Assembly: GCA_947566075.1 (NCBI GenBank)
Contig: CANOIM010000006.1
Span: 1 to 64,000, forward strand
Direction: 5' to 3'
Source: an uncultured Eggerthellaceae bacterium
GTDB taxonomy: Bacteria > Actinomycetota > Coriobacteriia > Coriobacteriales > Eggerthellaceae
Length of the DNA: 64,000 bases
The translations under genes and the position numbers were made by a program. Of the stretch, positions 42,501-51,053 are shown one piece after another. Position 1 is the first letter of the stretch, and every line of letters begins with the position of its first letter. Below the pieces are notes generated by a model. It did not search any database, had not been told where the DNA came from, and saw only the letters and a list, made by a program, of their open reading frames with translations.

Positions 42501-44292
42501 GCAGCACCGCATCGTTCAGGAACGTACCTCCTTGGACGATGACCTGGGTGCCCACATCGTGAGGATCACGAATCTTGATGACCTTGAACAGCGCATTCTT
42601 GATGACGGATATGGCCAGGCCCGCGGCGATATCTCCCACCGTGGCCCCTTCCTTCTGGGCCTGCTTCACGCGGCTGTTCATGAACACGGTGCAACGGCTG
42701 CCCAAGTCAACGGGCGCCTTCGCGCTGATGGCCGTAGCGGCGAAATCTTGTACCTCTAAGCCCAGCCCGCTGGCAAAGCTCTCGATGAAGCTGCCGCAAC
42801 CCGAGGAGCAAGCCTCGTTCAGCATGATGGAATCTATCACGCCGTCCTTCACCCGCAGGCATTTCATGTCTTGGCCGCCGATGTCCAAGATGAACTCAAC
42901 CCCGGGAAGCATCTCCTGGGCTCCGCGCAAGTGGGCCACGGTCTCTATCTCACCGGAGTCAACCTGCAAGGCCTCTAACAGGAGACCTTCGCCATAGCCG
43001 GTGACGGTGGAGTGGCCTATCCAGACCAGGTCTTCCCCGGTTTCCACATCTTTGGGCAGGCTGGCATACAAGTCCGCCAGCGCCGCCTTCGCACACCCAA
43101 GCACATCCCCCTTGTTGGAGGCGTAGGTTGACCAGAGGAGCTCACCCTTACGGCCGATGAGAGCAGCCTTGAAGGTGGTGGAACCGGCGTCTATCCCCAG
43201 GAAGGCTGCACCCCGGTAATCTGCCAGGTTGCCCCGCCGCACCGTTTCTTGGGCATGGCGGTCTATGAATTCCTGATGCTCTTCCGAAGACGCGAACAAC
43301 GGTGCCAGCCGGTCCACCTCAGAGCCTTGGATATCTCCCAGGTTCTCTAGGCGGCTGAGCACATCCTTGAGCGTTTCGGTCTTCGCGCCGTCCCGAGCCC
43401 CGGCGATGGCCGCCCCACAGGCCACGAACAGGTGCGCATTGGCCGGGACGATGATGGCCTCATCTTCCAGTTCCAGCGTTTCGTAGAAACGGCGACGCAG
43501 CTCTGGCAGGTACTGGAGGGGGCCTCCCAAGAATGCCACGTTCCCGCGGATGGGGCGCCCACAGGCCAGGCCTGATATGGTCTGGGTGACCACGGATTGG
43601 AAGATGGAGGCCGCTATGTCCTCCCGTTTCGCGCCTTCGTTCAACAGGGGCTGCACATCCGTCTTGGCGAATACGCCGCAACGGCTGGCAATGGGATAGA
43701 TGGTGCTGTGGCTCTTCGCCAGCTCATTCAAACCGCCCGCATCCGTATTCAGGAGCGCCGCCATCTGATCTATGAAAGCGCCGGTGCCCCCCGCGCAGGT
43801 GCCGTTCATGCGCTGTTCGATGCCGCCATCGAAGTAGATGATCTTGGCGTCTTCTCCGCCCAGTTCGATGGCTACATCCGTTGTGGGGATGAACGTTTCT
43901 ACAGCGGTCTTGGAGGCGATGACCTCTTGGATGAACTTCACGTCTAGCCACTGGGAGAGCAGAAGGCCGCCTGACCCGGTGATGGCGATGGTCATGGGAT
44001 TGACGGGGAACTCTTGGGCCGCCTGGCGCAGCACATCTATGATGGTGGCCCGGACATCCGCGTGATGGCGCTGATACACTGACCAGAGGCACTCATCATG
44101 GGAATTCAGCACGGCCAGCTTGACCGTGGTAGAGCCCACATCTATGCCGATATGCAAGGAAGCGCCCGGGCCTTCAGGAGCCGTGGAAGCCGCCTTGGGT
44201 GCTGACGTTCGCGCCGCTTCGCCCTCATCAGCCTCATCGGCCTTCACCCTGGCGTCCGACGGCAGGGTAACGTACTTGGATTGTCTGCTCAT
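39577..44292 (-). CDS. Giant 2-hydroxyacyl-CoA dehydratase activase (two BadF/HgdC ATPase domains plus DUF2229-like region)
   Basis: A 1571-residue protein that should couple ATP hydrolysis to low-potential electron transfer, as HgdC does for radical 2-hydroxyacyl-CoA dehydratases. ASKHA ATPase domain 1 begins near residue 47 (GIDVGSTTVKL) with GTCAGGTGAF. Domain 2 begins near 364 (LGIDAGSTTFKA) with the cluster-cysteine segment NEACSSGCGSF. A CKGCANAC motif lies near 697 and the DUF2229-like region near 780-960. The C-terminal third resembles dehydratase-subunit-like proteins. Fusions of this layout are known in anaerobes, but the substrate is unknown. No separate dehydratase genes are adjacent. 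GGGAGAG precedes ATG 44292. Confidence 0.9.
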   Translation of the reverse strand: MSRQSKYVTLPSDARVKADEADEGEAARTSAPKAASTAPEGPGASLHIGIDVGSTTVKLAVLNSHDECLWSVYQRHHADVRATIIDVLRQAAQEFPVNPMTIAITGSGGLLLSQWLDVKFIQEVIASKTAVETFIPTTDVAIELGGEDAKIIYFDGGIEQRMNGTCAGGTGAFIDQMAALLNTDAGGLNELAKSHSTIYPIASRCGVFAKTDVQPLLNEGAKREDIAASIFQSVVTQTISGLACGRPIRGNVAFLGGPLQYLPELRRRFYETLELEDEAIIVPANAHLFVACGAAIAGARDGAKTETLKDVLSRLENLGDIQGSEVDRLAPLFASSEEHQEFIDRHAQETVRRGNLADYRGAAFLGIDAGSTTFKAALIGRKGELLWSTYASNKGDVLGCAKAALADLYASLPKDVETGEDLVWIGHSTVTGYGEGLLLEALQVDSGEIETVAHLRGAQEMLPGVEFILDIGGQDMKCLRVKDGVIDSIMLNEACSSGCGSFIESFASGLGLEVQDFAATAISAKAPVDLGSRCTVFMNSRVKQAQKEGATVGDIAAGLAISVIKNALFKVIKIRDPHDVGTQVIVQGGTFLNDAVLRAFEQLSEVNAVRPDIAGNMGAFGAALLARDRYLASGNTGRGSCQKLRSLPSTPSDIPVEGDQRAQSEPLTESEKTKSSLLSLEEILALEPTHRTVRCKGCANACLLTVNDFGKDEQTGKHRRFITGNRCEKGESLGTGSQESSVPNLFAWKSQRLFDHYTPLSEEEATRGTVGIPRALNMYENYPFWFTFFTNLGYRVILSDPSNKKTYEAGIESMPSESVCYPAKLSHGHIMNLLEKQPDFIWMPCSKWERQEDETAGNHFNCPIVASYPEALRLNIDELKDSPTAFVSPWLPYDNKEKLKERLYKELSKTYKDPVMKTGRHLTQTEIDDAVDAAWAEDEAFKRDVRRKGTETLAWMEETGTHGIVLAGRPYHQDPEINHAIPELLTSFGLAVLTEDSIAHLGQLERPIRVVDQWMYHTRLYAAAKVVTQRKDLDLIQLNSFGCGLDALTTDQVQEVLEAAGKVYTVLKIDEVSNLGAARIRVRSLLAALKDQADEEAEAEADAKAQQRGCPAASISVEDIDALVPESFTQKADGVRVEAEVIQREAGSTEFARPQFTQQMKDEGYTILAPQMAPIHFELLLPIFHANGYNLELLPSVDTGAVDAGLKYVNNDICYPSILVTGQIMEAVTSGKYDTDKLAVLITQTGGGCRATNYISLIRKALKAAGLGHIPVIALSFKDLGEVNPGFKVTPAMLYQAIFALQYGDLLMMCLYRTRPYEVEPGSAQRLFDHWMGVAKEQVARGVKMAEFKRTVNQIVDDFDTLPLQGEGTKPRVGVVGEILVKFHPTANNQIVEQIEAEGCEAVVPGLIEFFLFGIAGGIFQRQIGKSAKSAVGSRIGLAAVKQLRRPVNEALKRSQRFHPPADIYELAEYASEILSLCNSMGEGWLLTAEMVELIRSGCPNVVCTQPFACLPNHVVGKSVIKELRRRYPESNIVAVDYDPGASEVNQLNRIKLMIAVAKANLAEKLNGKRA

Positions 44293-44373
44293 GCCACTCT
44301 CCCAAGCTGCATCTTCTCTTTGGGTTGCATTCTACTGGACGGGCTGCGGTTTGCCTATGGCTTCACGAAATGA

Positions 44374-45654
44374 CTAGAACATCCGTTCCTGTGGTTCCAT
44401 CATCACGATATTCTCGATATGGCGGGTATGAGGGAACATATCCACCGGTTGGATGGCCCGCAGGCCATAGCCTTGCTCCTCCAGGATATCCACATCCCGC
44501 TTCTGGGTGTTTGGGTCGCAGGAGATGTAGACGATGCGCTTCGGACGAAGGCTGCCAACCCCCTGGAGGAACTCCGGGGTAGAGCCTGCCCGAGGAGGGT
44601 CCATCAACAGGATGAGATCCTCTTGGGGGGCGAAGGGGCCTTCCGTGCCCTCATCCGCAGCACCTCGGCGATCATGAGCCAACTGCTGCAGGAAGGCTGT
44701 GGCATCTACGCAGGCGAACTCCGCTTGGGAGATACCGTTATGGCGGGCATTCTGACAGGCATCAGCCACCGCGCTACCCACAGATTCCACCCCCAAGACA
44801 CGCCCGGCTCCGCCCTTGGCAGCCACCAGCCCGATGGTGCCCGTGCCGCAGTAGGCGTCGATCACGGTATCCTTCGGCCCCGCCTTCGCCAAAGCCACCG
44901 CCTCCTCATAGAGCGCCTCGGCCTGGACGGCATTCACCTGGTAGAACGAGCTTGAGGATATGCGGAAGCGCAAGCCACAGAGGTCATCCAAGATGAAGCC
45001 GGGGCCATAGAGCACCCGCTCCTCTTCACCTAAGATGACGTTGGTCTGCCGCCGATTCACATTCTGGATGACGGTGGTCACCTCAGGCACCCGCTTGACC
45101 AATTCCCGGCAGAAAGACCGCGAAGCGGGGAACTCCTCTGCATTGGTAACCAAGGTCACCAAGAGCTCTCCGGTGCGTCCGGCCCGAGCCACGCCGTGGC
45201 GCAAGAAGCCGCGGCCGGTGTTCTCATCGTAGGGCGCTATGCCCCGCTGTTCCATGAGCTGGCGCACGGCAAGGGTGGCCCGCTTGGCTGAGCGGCCCTC
45301 CAAAAGGCAGCCTTCCGTGGGGATGATCTGGTGGGTGCCTGGCGCATACATCCCCGTGAGCACCCGGGGCTTGCCGCGTCGCTCTTGGCTGCGGCCCCTC
45401 CCCCGGCCCTGCTTCTGAGCGCCCTTGTCCGGCGCATAGGGGGCGATGACCTTGTTGCGGTAGTGGAAGGGGTCCTCCATCCCCAGGATGGGCCTGATGA
45501 TCCCCACCCGAGCCGCTTGGGGGAAGAGCTGCTCTATCTGCCGTTGCTTCTGGGCCAACTGCTCTTCATAGGGCACATCCAACAGCTGGCACGCACCACA
45601 TCGGCCGAAGGCTGAGCAGGATGCGCTCTTCGTCTGGTCTTCCCCGTGAGTCAC
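44374..45654 (-). CDS. 23S rRNA (uracil-5-)-methyltransferase, RlmD/TrmA family, with Fe-S cysteines
   Basis: A SAM-dependent RNA methyltransferase of about 426 residues. The 4Fe-4S motif CSAFGRCGACQLL is near the N-terminus, and a further cysteine in EGCLLEGRS may complete it. The SAM loop is DAYCGTGTIGL, motif IV LLMDPPRAG, the catalytic-cysteine region VYISCDPNTQKRD, and the C-terminal base HIENIVMME. An N-terminal TRAM domain is missing. GTG 45654, behind GAAGGGGAGGG, is the likely start; the 41 codons upstream look non-coding. The exact target uridine cannot be assigned. Confidence 0.9.
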   Translation of the reverse strand: MTHGEDQTKSASCSAFGRCGACQLLDVPYEEQLAQKQRQIEQLFPQAARVGIIRPILGMEDPFHYRNKVIAPYAPDKGAQKQGRGRGRSQERRGKPRVLTGMYAPGTHQIIPTEGCLLEGRSAKRATLAVRQLMEQRGIAPYDENTGRGFLRHGVARAGRTGELLVTLVTNAEEFPASRSFCRELVKRVPEVTTVIQNVNRRQTNVILGEEERVLYGPGFILDDLCGLRFRISSSSFYQVNAVQAEALYEEAVALAKAGPKDTVIDAYCGTGTIGLVAAKGGAGRVLGVESVGSAVADACQNARHNGISQAEFACVDATAFLQQLAHDRRGAADEGTEGPFAPQEDLILLMDPPRAGSTPEFLQGVGSLRPKRIVYISCDPNTQKRDVDILEEQGYGLRAIQPVDMFPHTRHIENIVMMEPQERMF

Positions 45655-45869
45655 GCTACGCCCTCCCCTTCGGCCGCCCCTCATCGCTTGGAACGCCCAT
45701 GGTAGCGCACGAGGGGTTGCCCCGCCAGGGGGCTGCCTTCGCCATCCAGATTGTCCAGATGGCAACGAAGCGGTCATAGGCTGGTTATCACCTCCTACCG
45801 GCGCTCCAGGGTACAGGCGCTTCTCCTATGGTGGAACGCAACGGATACCGATCAAGCAGAAGAGGCACC

Positions 45870-47294
45870 ATGGGGGCCAAGGCAGAGGCACGGGGAAAGC
45901 AGACCGAATGGAAGGTGATCGTCTTCCTCTTCGGCTGCAACCTCTTGGCATCCTTCATGCAATCCATCATGAACATCGCCCTGGATCAGGTGGCCTCGGA
46001 ATTCCATATCCACCTGGCCGAAGCTAACCTGGTGATCATCGCCTTCTCCATCGTAGCAGGCACCGTGATCACCACAGCCGCCTCGGTCATGAAGCGCTTC
46101 GGGCTGCGCAAGGTGATGCTCTTCGGCCTGGCCTGCGGCTTCGTTGGGTCACTGCTGGGATGCTTCGCTTGGTGCTTCCCGGTCATGGTGCTGGCCCGCG
46201 TGGCCCAAGCCATCACCACCGGTCTCTACTTCCCCGTCATCAACGAGGCGCTCCTGGTATTGTCTCCGAAGGGGAAGGCAGGCGTCCTGCTATCGGTGAA
46301 TAGTGGTGTGATCGGCGTGGGCCTGGCCTTCGCTCCGCCTATCGCAGGGGTGGTGCTCACCTACGTGGGCCTGCGCCCTCTCTTCTTGGTACCCGTCGTA
46401 CTGTCAGCCGTGCTCTTCGTGGTGGGCCTCTTCGTGATCCATGACATCGTCAGCCGCGAAGACCGCCCCATAGATAGCCTGAGCATCCTCTTGAGCTTCT
46501 TGGGGCTGGGCGCGTTCATGACCGGCTTGAATGAGGTGACCCATTACGGCTTGCCCATGGTGGGACTCATGGGGGCCGGGCTTGCCATCCTGGGCTTGTT
46601 CATCTGGCGCCAATGCCGCATCGAACATCCGCTGCTTGACCTGCGCCCCTTCAAGACGAAGGCATTCGCCACCGGGGAATCTTTGGTGGTGCTGGCCTAC
46701 ATGGGAAGCATGTACCTGAGCCTGCTCGTGCCCCTCTTCCTGGAAGGAGCTGTGGGCTGTACCCCCTTCGTTGCCGGTTGCATCCTCACCGTGCCCATCC
46801 TCTGCTATGCCGGAGCCTGCTTCGCCAGCGGAAAGATCCTGGGGCACCATGGAGTGTGGCCGCTGGTCCCCTTGGGATTCACGGTGGTGCTGGGAGGGTT
46901 CATCACCCTGTTCGCCACCCTTTCTTTGACCAACAGCCTGGTGGTGGCCATTTGCACCGCCCTCGTCTACGGCGGCATCGGCATCTTCTACCCTGCCGTG
47001 AAGAGCGTGGATCTGGAGGTCCTCCCTGAGAGCCTCTCCTCCAACGGCTCTTCCATCCACTCCACGCTGGTACAGGTGGCTGGCTGCATATCATCAGCGC
47101 TCTTCGTGGGGCTCATGTCAGGGAACGTGGAGGCCCGGTTGGCCGCCGGTGCCACCAAGGCCCAGGCCTATGCTTTCGGCTTCGCCCACACGCTACCCAT
47201 TGAGATAGGCCTCATCGTGGTGGCTTTGGGGCTTCCGCTGGTCTACGTGAAGCAGGTGCGCGCCTTCACCCAGGCCCACCCCGAGGAGCGCTAG
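45870..47294 (+). CDS. MFS transporter, drug:H+ antiporter-2 (EmrB/QacA) type
   Basis: A membrane exporter of about 474 residues with some fourteen hydrophobic segments. The N-terminal FGCNLLASFMQSIMNIALDQV and the following LAEANLVIIAFSIVAGTV are typical of the 14-helix drug:H+ antiporters. The substrate is unknown. ATG 45870 is chosen because AGAAGAGG lies six bases upstream; the frame is open 14 codons earlier without such a signal. It ends 9 bases from the convergent binding-protein gene. Confidence 0.88.
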   Translation: MGAKAEARGKQTEWKVIVFLFGCNLLASFMQSIMNIALDQVASEFHIHLAEANLVIIAFSIVAGTVITTAASVMKRFGLRKVMLFGLACGFVGSLLGCFAWCFPVMVLARVAQAITTGLYFPVINEALLVLSPKGKAGVLLSVNSGVIGVGLAFAPPIAGVVLTYVGLRPLFLVPVVLSAVLFVVGLFVIHDIVSREDRPIDSLSILLSFLGLGAFMTGLNEVTHYGLPMVGLMGAGLAILGLFIWRQCRIEHPLLDLRPFKTKAFATGESLVVLAYMGSMYLSLLVPLFLEGAVGCTPFVAGCILTVPILCYAGACFASGKILGHHGVWPLVPLGFTVVLGGFITLFATLSLTNSLVVAICTALVYGGIGIFYPAVKSVDLEVLPESLSSNGSSIHSTLVQVAGCISSALFVGLMSGNVEARLAAGATKAQAYAFGFAHTLPIEIGLIVVALGLPLVYVKQVRAFTQAHPEER

Positions 47295-47303
47295 CCCACA
47301 CGC

Positions 47304-48650
47304 TCATTCGTGCAGCTGGCTGGTGGCCTTTCCCTCTTCTATGGCGGCATTGCACTGCTCATCTAAGGCCGCCGCGGCCTCTTCAGGCGTAAGGGCACCC
47401 GTGAGCAGGTCATGGATATGCCTGTGGAATATCTCTCGCACGGCCCGGGTATCAGGGTTGTTCCCCGTGAAATCAACGACGTTCTTCCTGTTCTTAGAGA
47501 AGAGGTTGAAGGCCAAGATGTCATCGCCATAGCGCTTGGCCACGCTCTGGGAAGCCGGAAGCGCCCCAGCGGAAAGATCCATCAGCTCTTCGTTCTGATA
47601 AACATAGGCTAGGAAGTCCTTCGCCACCTGGACCTTCTCTGGGTCTCCGTTGTCGAACACCTCGAAGCCGGAGATGAACGTGGTGGCGCAGCCTGATCCG
47701 CTTCCCGGGAAGTTCACCAGCCCGATGCTATCCCCGTAGCGCCCCAAGGAGGCGTTGTTGACCATGTAGATGGCCAGCTGCCCCTCCCGGAAGAGGCTGG
47801 AGCAATCCTCTATCTCCAGGTTCTCGGCATGGGGCGGGAACCAGCCGCGGTCCACGCCCTCTTGGATCCAGCGCAGAGCCGCGATGCCCGCAGGGGTGTT
47901 CAGCTGGAAATGGTCGTCCTCATCGAAGAAGCGGGAACCCGCAGAGCGCAAGAGCGTCATGATGTGGGTGTCGCCCTGAGAGCTTCCGGCATACATCATC
48001 ATGGGATAGACCGCTTCGGGGAGGTTCAGCGCCAGCGTGTCCAAGATGGTGGTCCATTCCTCCAGCGTCCAGGAGGTGATGGCATCCTCTTCGATGTATT
48101 CCTCCAACCCCGCCTGGATGAACAGCTCCTTGTTGTAAGCCAGCACGTTCTGCCGAGACAGATAGGGCATCATGTACAAGCGGCCGTTCACGGTGCTCAT
48201 GGTCAGAAGGTGAGGGAAGAGGTCCTCCCGGATGCCTTTGTCTGCCACATCATCCAAGGGGACCACCGTGCCGCTATGGATATAGGTGGATATGTTGAAG
48301 AAATCCCCGTAGAGGATATCCGGGCTGTCTTCGGTTCCCAGGACCTCTTCGATGGCCTCATCGTACTGGTTCTGTTCGAAGACCTCCACATCCACGTCAA
48401 CGGGTGTGCCTTCGTAGCTCTCCTCGAACGAGCGCGCCATGCGCTCGATGACCTGGTCTATCTGAGTGGTAGTGTTGTCGAACACCACATCATGGCCGGT
48501 GCGGGGCACCTTGATGGTGAGATGGATAGCCTCTTTGGCTTGAGGGCTGCAAGCCCAAAGCGCCCCTGACCCCAGCACCAGCACGGCCACCATCAAGAGC
48601 TTCGCCACCTTTAGCGGCACCGTGGTCAAAGCACGCTTCGATGGGCTCAT
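47304..48650 (-). CDS. Family 1 extracellular solute-binding lipoprotein, coupled to a histidine kinase
   Basis: A 448-residue binding protein of the sugar-type family 1. The signal peptide ends in a lipobox-like LWAC (Cys34). The mature part has MPYLSRQNVLAYNKELF and a FREGQLAIYMVNNASLG segment characteristic of the family. No permease or ATPase genes are nearby. Its ATG overlaps the stop of the hybrid kinase (ATGA), so the two are translationally coupled. It may feed ligand information to the kinase rather than to a transporter, or serve a transporter encoded elsewhere. Confidence 0.85.
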   Translation of the reverse strand: MSPSKRALTTVPLKVAKLLMVAVLVLGSGALWACSPQAKEAIHLTIKVPRTGHDVVFDNTTTQIDQVIERMARSFEESYEGTPVDVDVEVFEQNQYDEAIEEVLGTEDSPDILYGDFFNISTYIHSGTVVPLDDVADKGIREDLFPHLLTMSTVNGRLYMMPYLSRQNVLAYNKELFIQAGLEEYIEEDAITSWTLEEWTTILDTLALNLPEAVYPMMMYAGSSQGDTHIMTLLRSAGSRFFDEDDHFQLNTPAGIAALRWIQEGVDRGWFPPHAENLEIEDCSSLFREGQLAIYMVNNASLGRYGDSIGLVNFPGSGSGCATTFISGFEVFDNGDPEKVQVAKDFLAYVYQNEELMDLSAGALPASQSVAKRYGDDILAFNLFSKNRKNVVDFTGNNPDTRAVREIFHRHIHDLLTGALTPEEAAAALDEQCNAAIEEGKATSQLHE

Positions 48651-50872
48651 CCCTTGTCCTCCTTCTGCACTTCGCGGATCTTCTGCAACATCAGGCGGAT
48701 GTTCAAGGGCTTCGGCAGGAAATCATCCATGCCGCTGGCCAGAGCACGGTTCTTGTCCTCCACCAGCGTGGAGGCCGTACAGGCGAAGATCCTCACCGTG
48801 TCCGCATCGGTGCGGTTGAGCCTTCGTATGAGGGCGGAAGCCTCATAGCCATCCATTACCGGCATCTGGGCATCCATCAAGATGATGGGATATTCACCTA
48901 TCTTCGACCCGGCGAAGATATCCACCGCTTCGCGCCCGTTCACCGCCACGGTCACCTCATAGCCTTCTTCGATGAGAATGGAGGAGATGATGTCAGCGTT
49001 GAGCTCGTTATCTTCGGCTGCCAAGATCTTGAACTGCGCTACCTTATCCTGCCCTTCGGCAGCTGCCGCAACCGAAACAGTGCGTTCCTCTTCCCGGGCC
49101 GCCTCCTCTTCGTTGATCCCCCGCTCCAAGCGCTTGAGATCAGCCTGGGCCGCAGCTGAGCCCTCAGCTGCGCCCTCCCGGCTGGCATCCCGAGGGAGGG
49201 TGAGCACGATGGTGAAGCACGAGCCCTTGCCCAAAGCGCTCTGCACGCTCAGATCCCCACCCATCTGCTTGGTCAGCAGATAGCTGATGGACATGCCCAG
49301 CCCCGTACCCTTCTGGCTTTCCATGGTGGAGGTGCGCTCTTGGGTGAACATCTCGAAGATCTGCCGCTGGAATTCCAACGACATGCCGCAGCCGGTATCC
49401 GCGATGGCCACCTCGGTGGTCACCTGGTCATTCTCAGGTGTCAAGGTCTGGTTCGCCCGGATGGATATGGTGCCTCCCTCGGGGGTGAACTTCACGGCAT
49501 TGGAGAGGATGTTCATGAATATCTGGCTCACCCGCACCTCATCCCCCACCAAGAAGGGGTAGGGCAGCTTCACGGCTTCGGTGGAGAAGCGGATCCCCCG
49601 TTCCACCATGGGCTCCCGCTGCATCTCACAGACGTTCTCTAAAGCAGCCATCAAGTCGAAAGGCTTCGCATCCAGTTCCACCTTGCCCGCCTGGAGCTTC
49701 GACACATCCAGGATGTCGTTCACCAAGGAGAGCAGGTACTGGGCGGCTTTGTCCAGCTTCTTCGTATAGCCCTTCATGGCATCCACGTCATCCACATGGC
49801 GCTCCATCAAGTGGTTCAGCCCGATGATGCCGTTCAGGGGCGTGCGGATCTCATGGCTCATGTTGGAGAGGAACTCCGCCCGAGCCGCCGATTCCGCCTT
49901 CGCCAGCACTGACCTGCGCAGGAAACGGTAGATGAGCGCCATCATCACGATGAGCACGACCACTACCACGACCAGCATCCCCACGGTCATGGTCATGAAG
50001 GGCCGGAAACGCTCCTCGAAGACCGTAGCAGGAACGGTCAGGATGAACGACCAGGCAGTCCCTTCAACGGGAGCGAAGCTCATCACCAGGTGCTGGCCCT
50101 CGCTGGTGACGCAGTTGATGACGAAGCTCTCCCCTTGGGCTATATTGCGGCGCACATCCTCAACGGTCACACCGCCTTCCAGCGTTCCCGCCTCCAGTAC
50201 CCGATAGAAGTTATCCCGATGGGTGAGCTCGGTGGCGGGGGAATTGCTGACGATGTAATACCCCTCAGGATTCACCACGTTGGAGACACCCTGGCCGTCG
50301 AAGCTCTCTATCTGCAGCTGATCGCTGATGGCAGACAGGTCGCTTCGGGCCAACAAGGCCACGAACCGGTGACCGCCGAATTCCAGGAAAGGCGTGCGGA
50401 TGCCGTAGATGAGCGATTCCTTCGTTGTTTCCAACCGCCCATTCGCATCGTTGTAGAGCATGACGAAATGCTCCCGGCCATCAGCGAAGAGCTCATCGTA
50501 GGTGTGCTGGTCGGCCTCTAGGCGCACGTAGGAGCTGCTATAGAGCGTGCCCTGCTCATCTAGCAGATATAGCGCGTTGAAGAACTCCGAGGAGGCGGAT
50601 TCCAGGTTCATCTGCTCCTGGGCTTCCTCCATGGTGCGCACATCATAGATGTCCATGCGCTCGGCCACCGAATCAAGCTGCGAATACAGGTTATCCAATG
50701 AGCCTTCGATGGTCTCAACGTCATGACGGGATATCTCATCCACCGTAGACATGAGGTTCCCGGCCACCGTTGATGAGAGCATGTTCAAGTACACGCAGAT
50801 AGCGCCGATGATCACGGCGATGGATACAGCGAAGATGACGATGTTCTTCTTGCGGTTAAGCGTGATCCTCAG
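48647..50872 (-). CDS. Hybrid sensor histidine kinase with a C-terminal receiver
   Basis: A membrane sensor of about 741 residues. An N-terminal helix, a roughly 250-residue extracellular Cache-like domain and a second helix (FMTMTVGMLVVVVVVLIVMM) lead to HisKA with SNMSHEIRTPLNGIIG. The HATPase_c domain follows (NILSNAVKFTPEGG, ADTGCGMS, GTGLGMSI), then a receiver with the phospho-acceptor in LMDAQMPVMDG. GTG 50815 would cut the first helix in half. An in-frame CTG at 50872, with GGGGA nine bases upstream, gives a complete RITLNRKK-led helix and is preferred here. No DNA-binding response regulator is adjacent. Confidence 0.88.
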   Translation of the reverse strand: MRITLNRKKNIVIFAVSIAVIIGAICVYLNMLSSTVAGNLMSTVDEISRHDVETIEGSLDNLYSQLDSVAERMDIYDVRTMEEAQEQMNLESASSEFFNALYLLDEQGTLYSSSYVRLEADQHTYDELFADGREHFVMLYNDANGRLETTKESLIYGIRTPFLEFGGHRFVALLARSDLSAISDQLQIESFDGQGVSNVVNPEGYYIVSNSPATELTHRDNFYRVLEAGTLEGGVTVEDVRRNIAQGESFVINCVTSEGQHLVMSFAPVEGTAWSFILTVPATVFEERFRPFMTMTVGMLVVVVVVLIVMMALIYRFLRRSVLAKAESAARAEFLSNMSHEIRTPLNGIIGLNHLMERHVDDVDAMKGYTKKLDKAAQYLLSLVNDILDVSKLQAGKVELDAKPFDLMAALENVCEMQREPMVERGIRFSTEAVKLPYPFLVGDEVRVSQIFMNILSNAVKFTPEGGTISIRANQTLTPENDQVTTEVAIADTGCGMSLEFQRQIFEMFTQERTSTMESQKGTGLGMSISYLLTKQMGGDLSVQSALGKGSCFTIVLTLPRDASREGAAEGSAAAQADLKRLERGINEEEAAREEERTVSVAAAAEGQDKVAQFKILAAEDNELNADIISSILIEEGYEVTVAVNGREAVDIFAGSKIGEYPIILMDAQMPVMDGYEASALIRRLNRTDADTVRIFACTASTLVEDKNRALASGMDDFLPKPLNIRLMLQKIREVQKEDKG

Positions 50873-51053
50873 CCCTTAAGATCCCCGTTCTGCTCCGGCA
50901 GAAGCGCTCCTCCCTGAGAGCATCTTATCATCAGCGCTGCCCGCGGACGCCCAGGCTGGGTGCCTCTCTGCTATTTTCTCCGCCTTCGCTATAATCTCTC
51001 CTCATCTGAAAGCCCCTCTACCACGGCGCTATCGCCTAGACAGGAGCGCTCCT

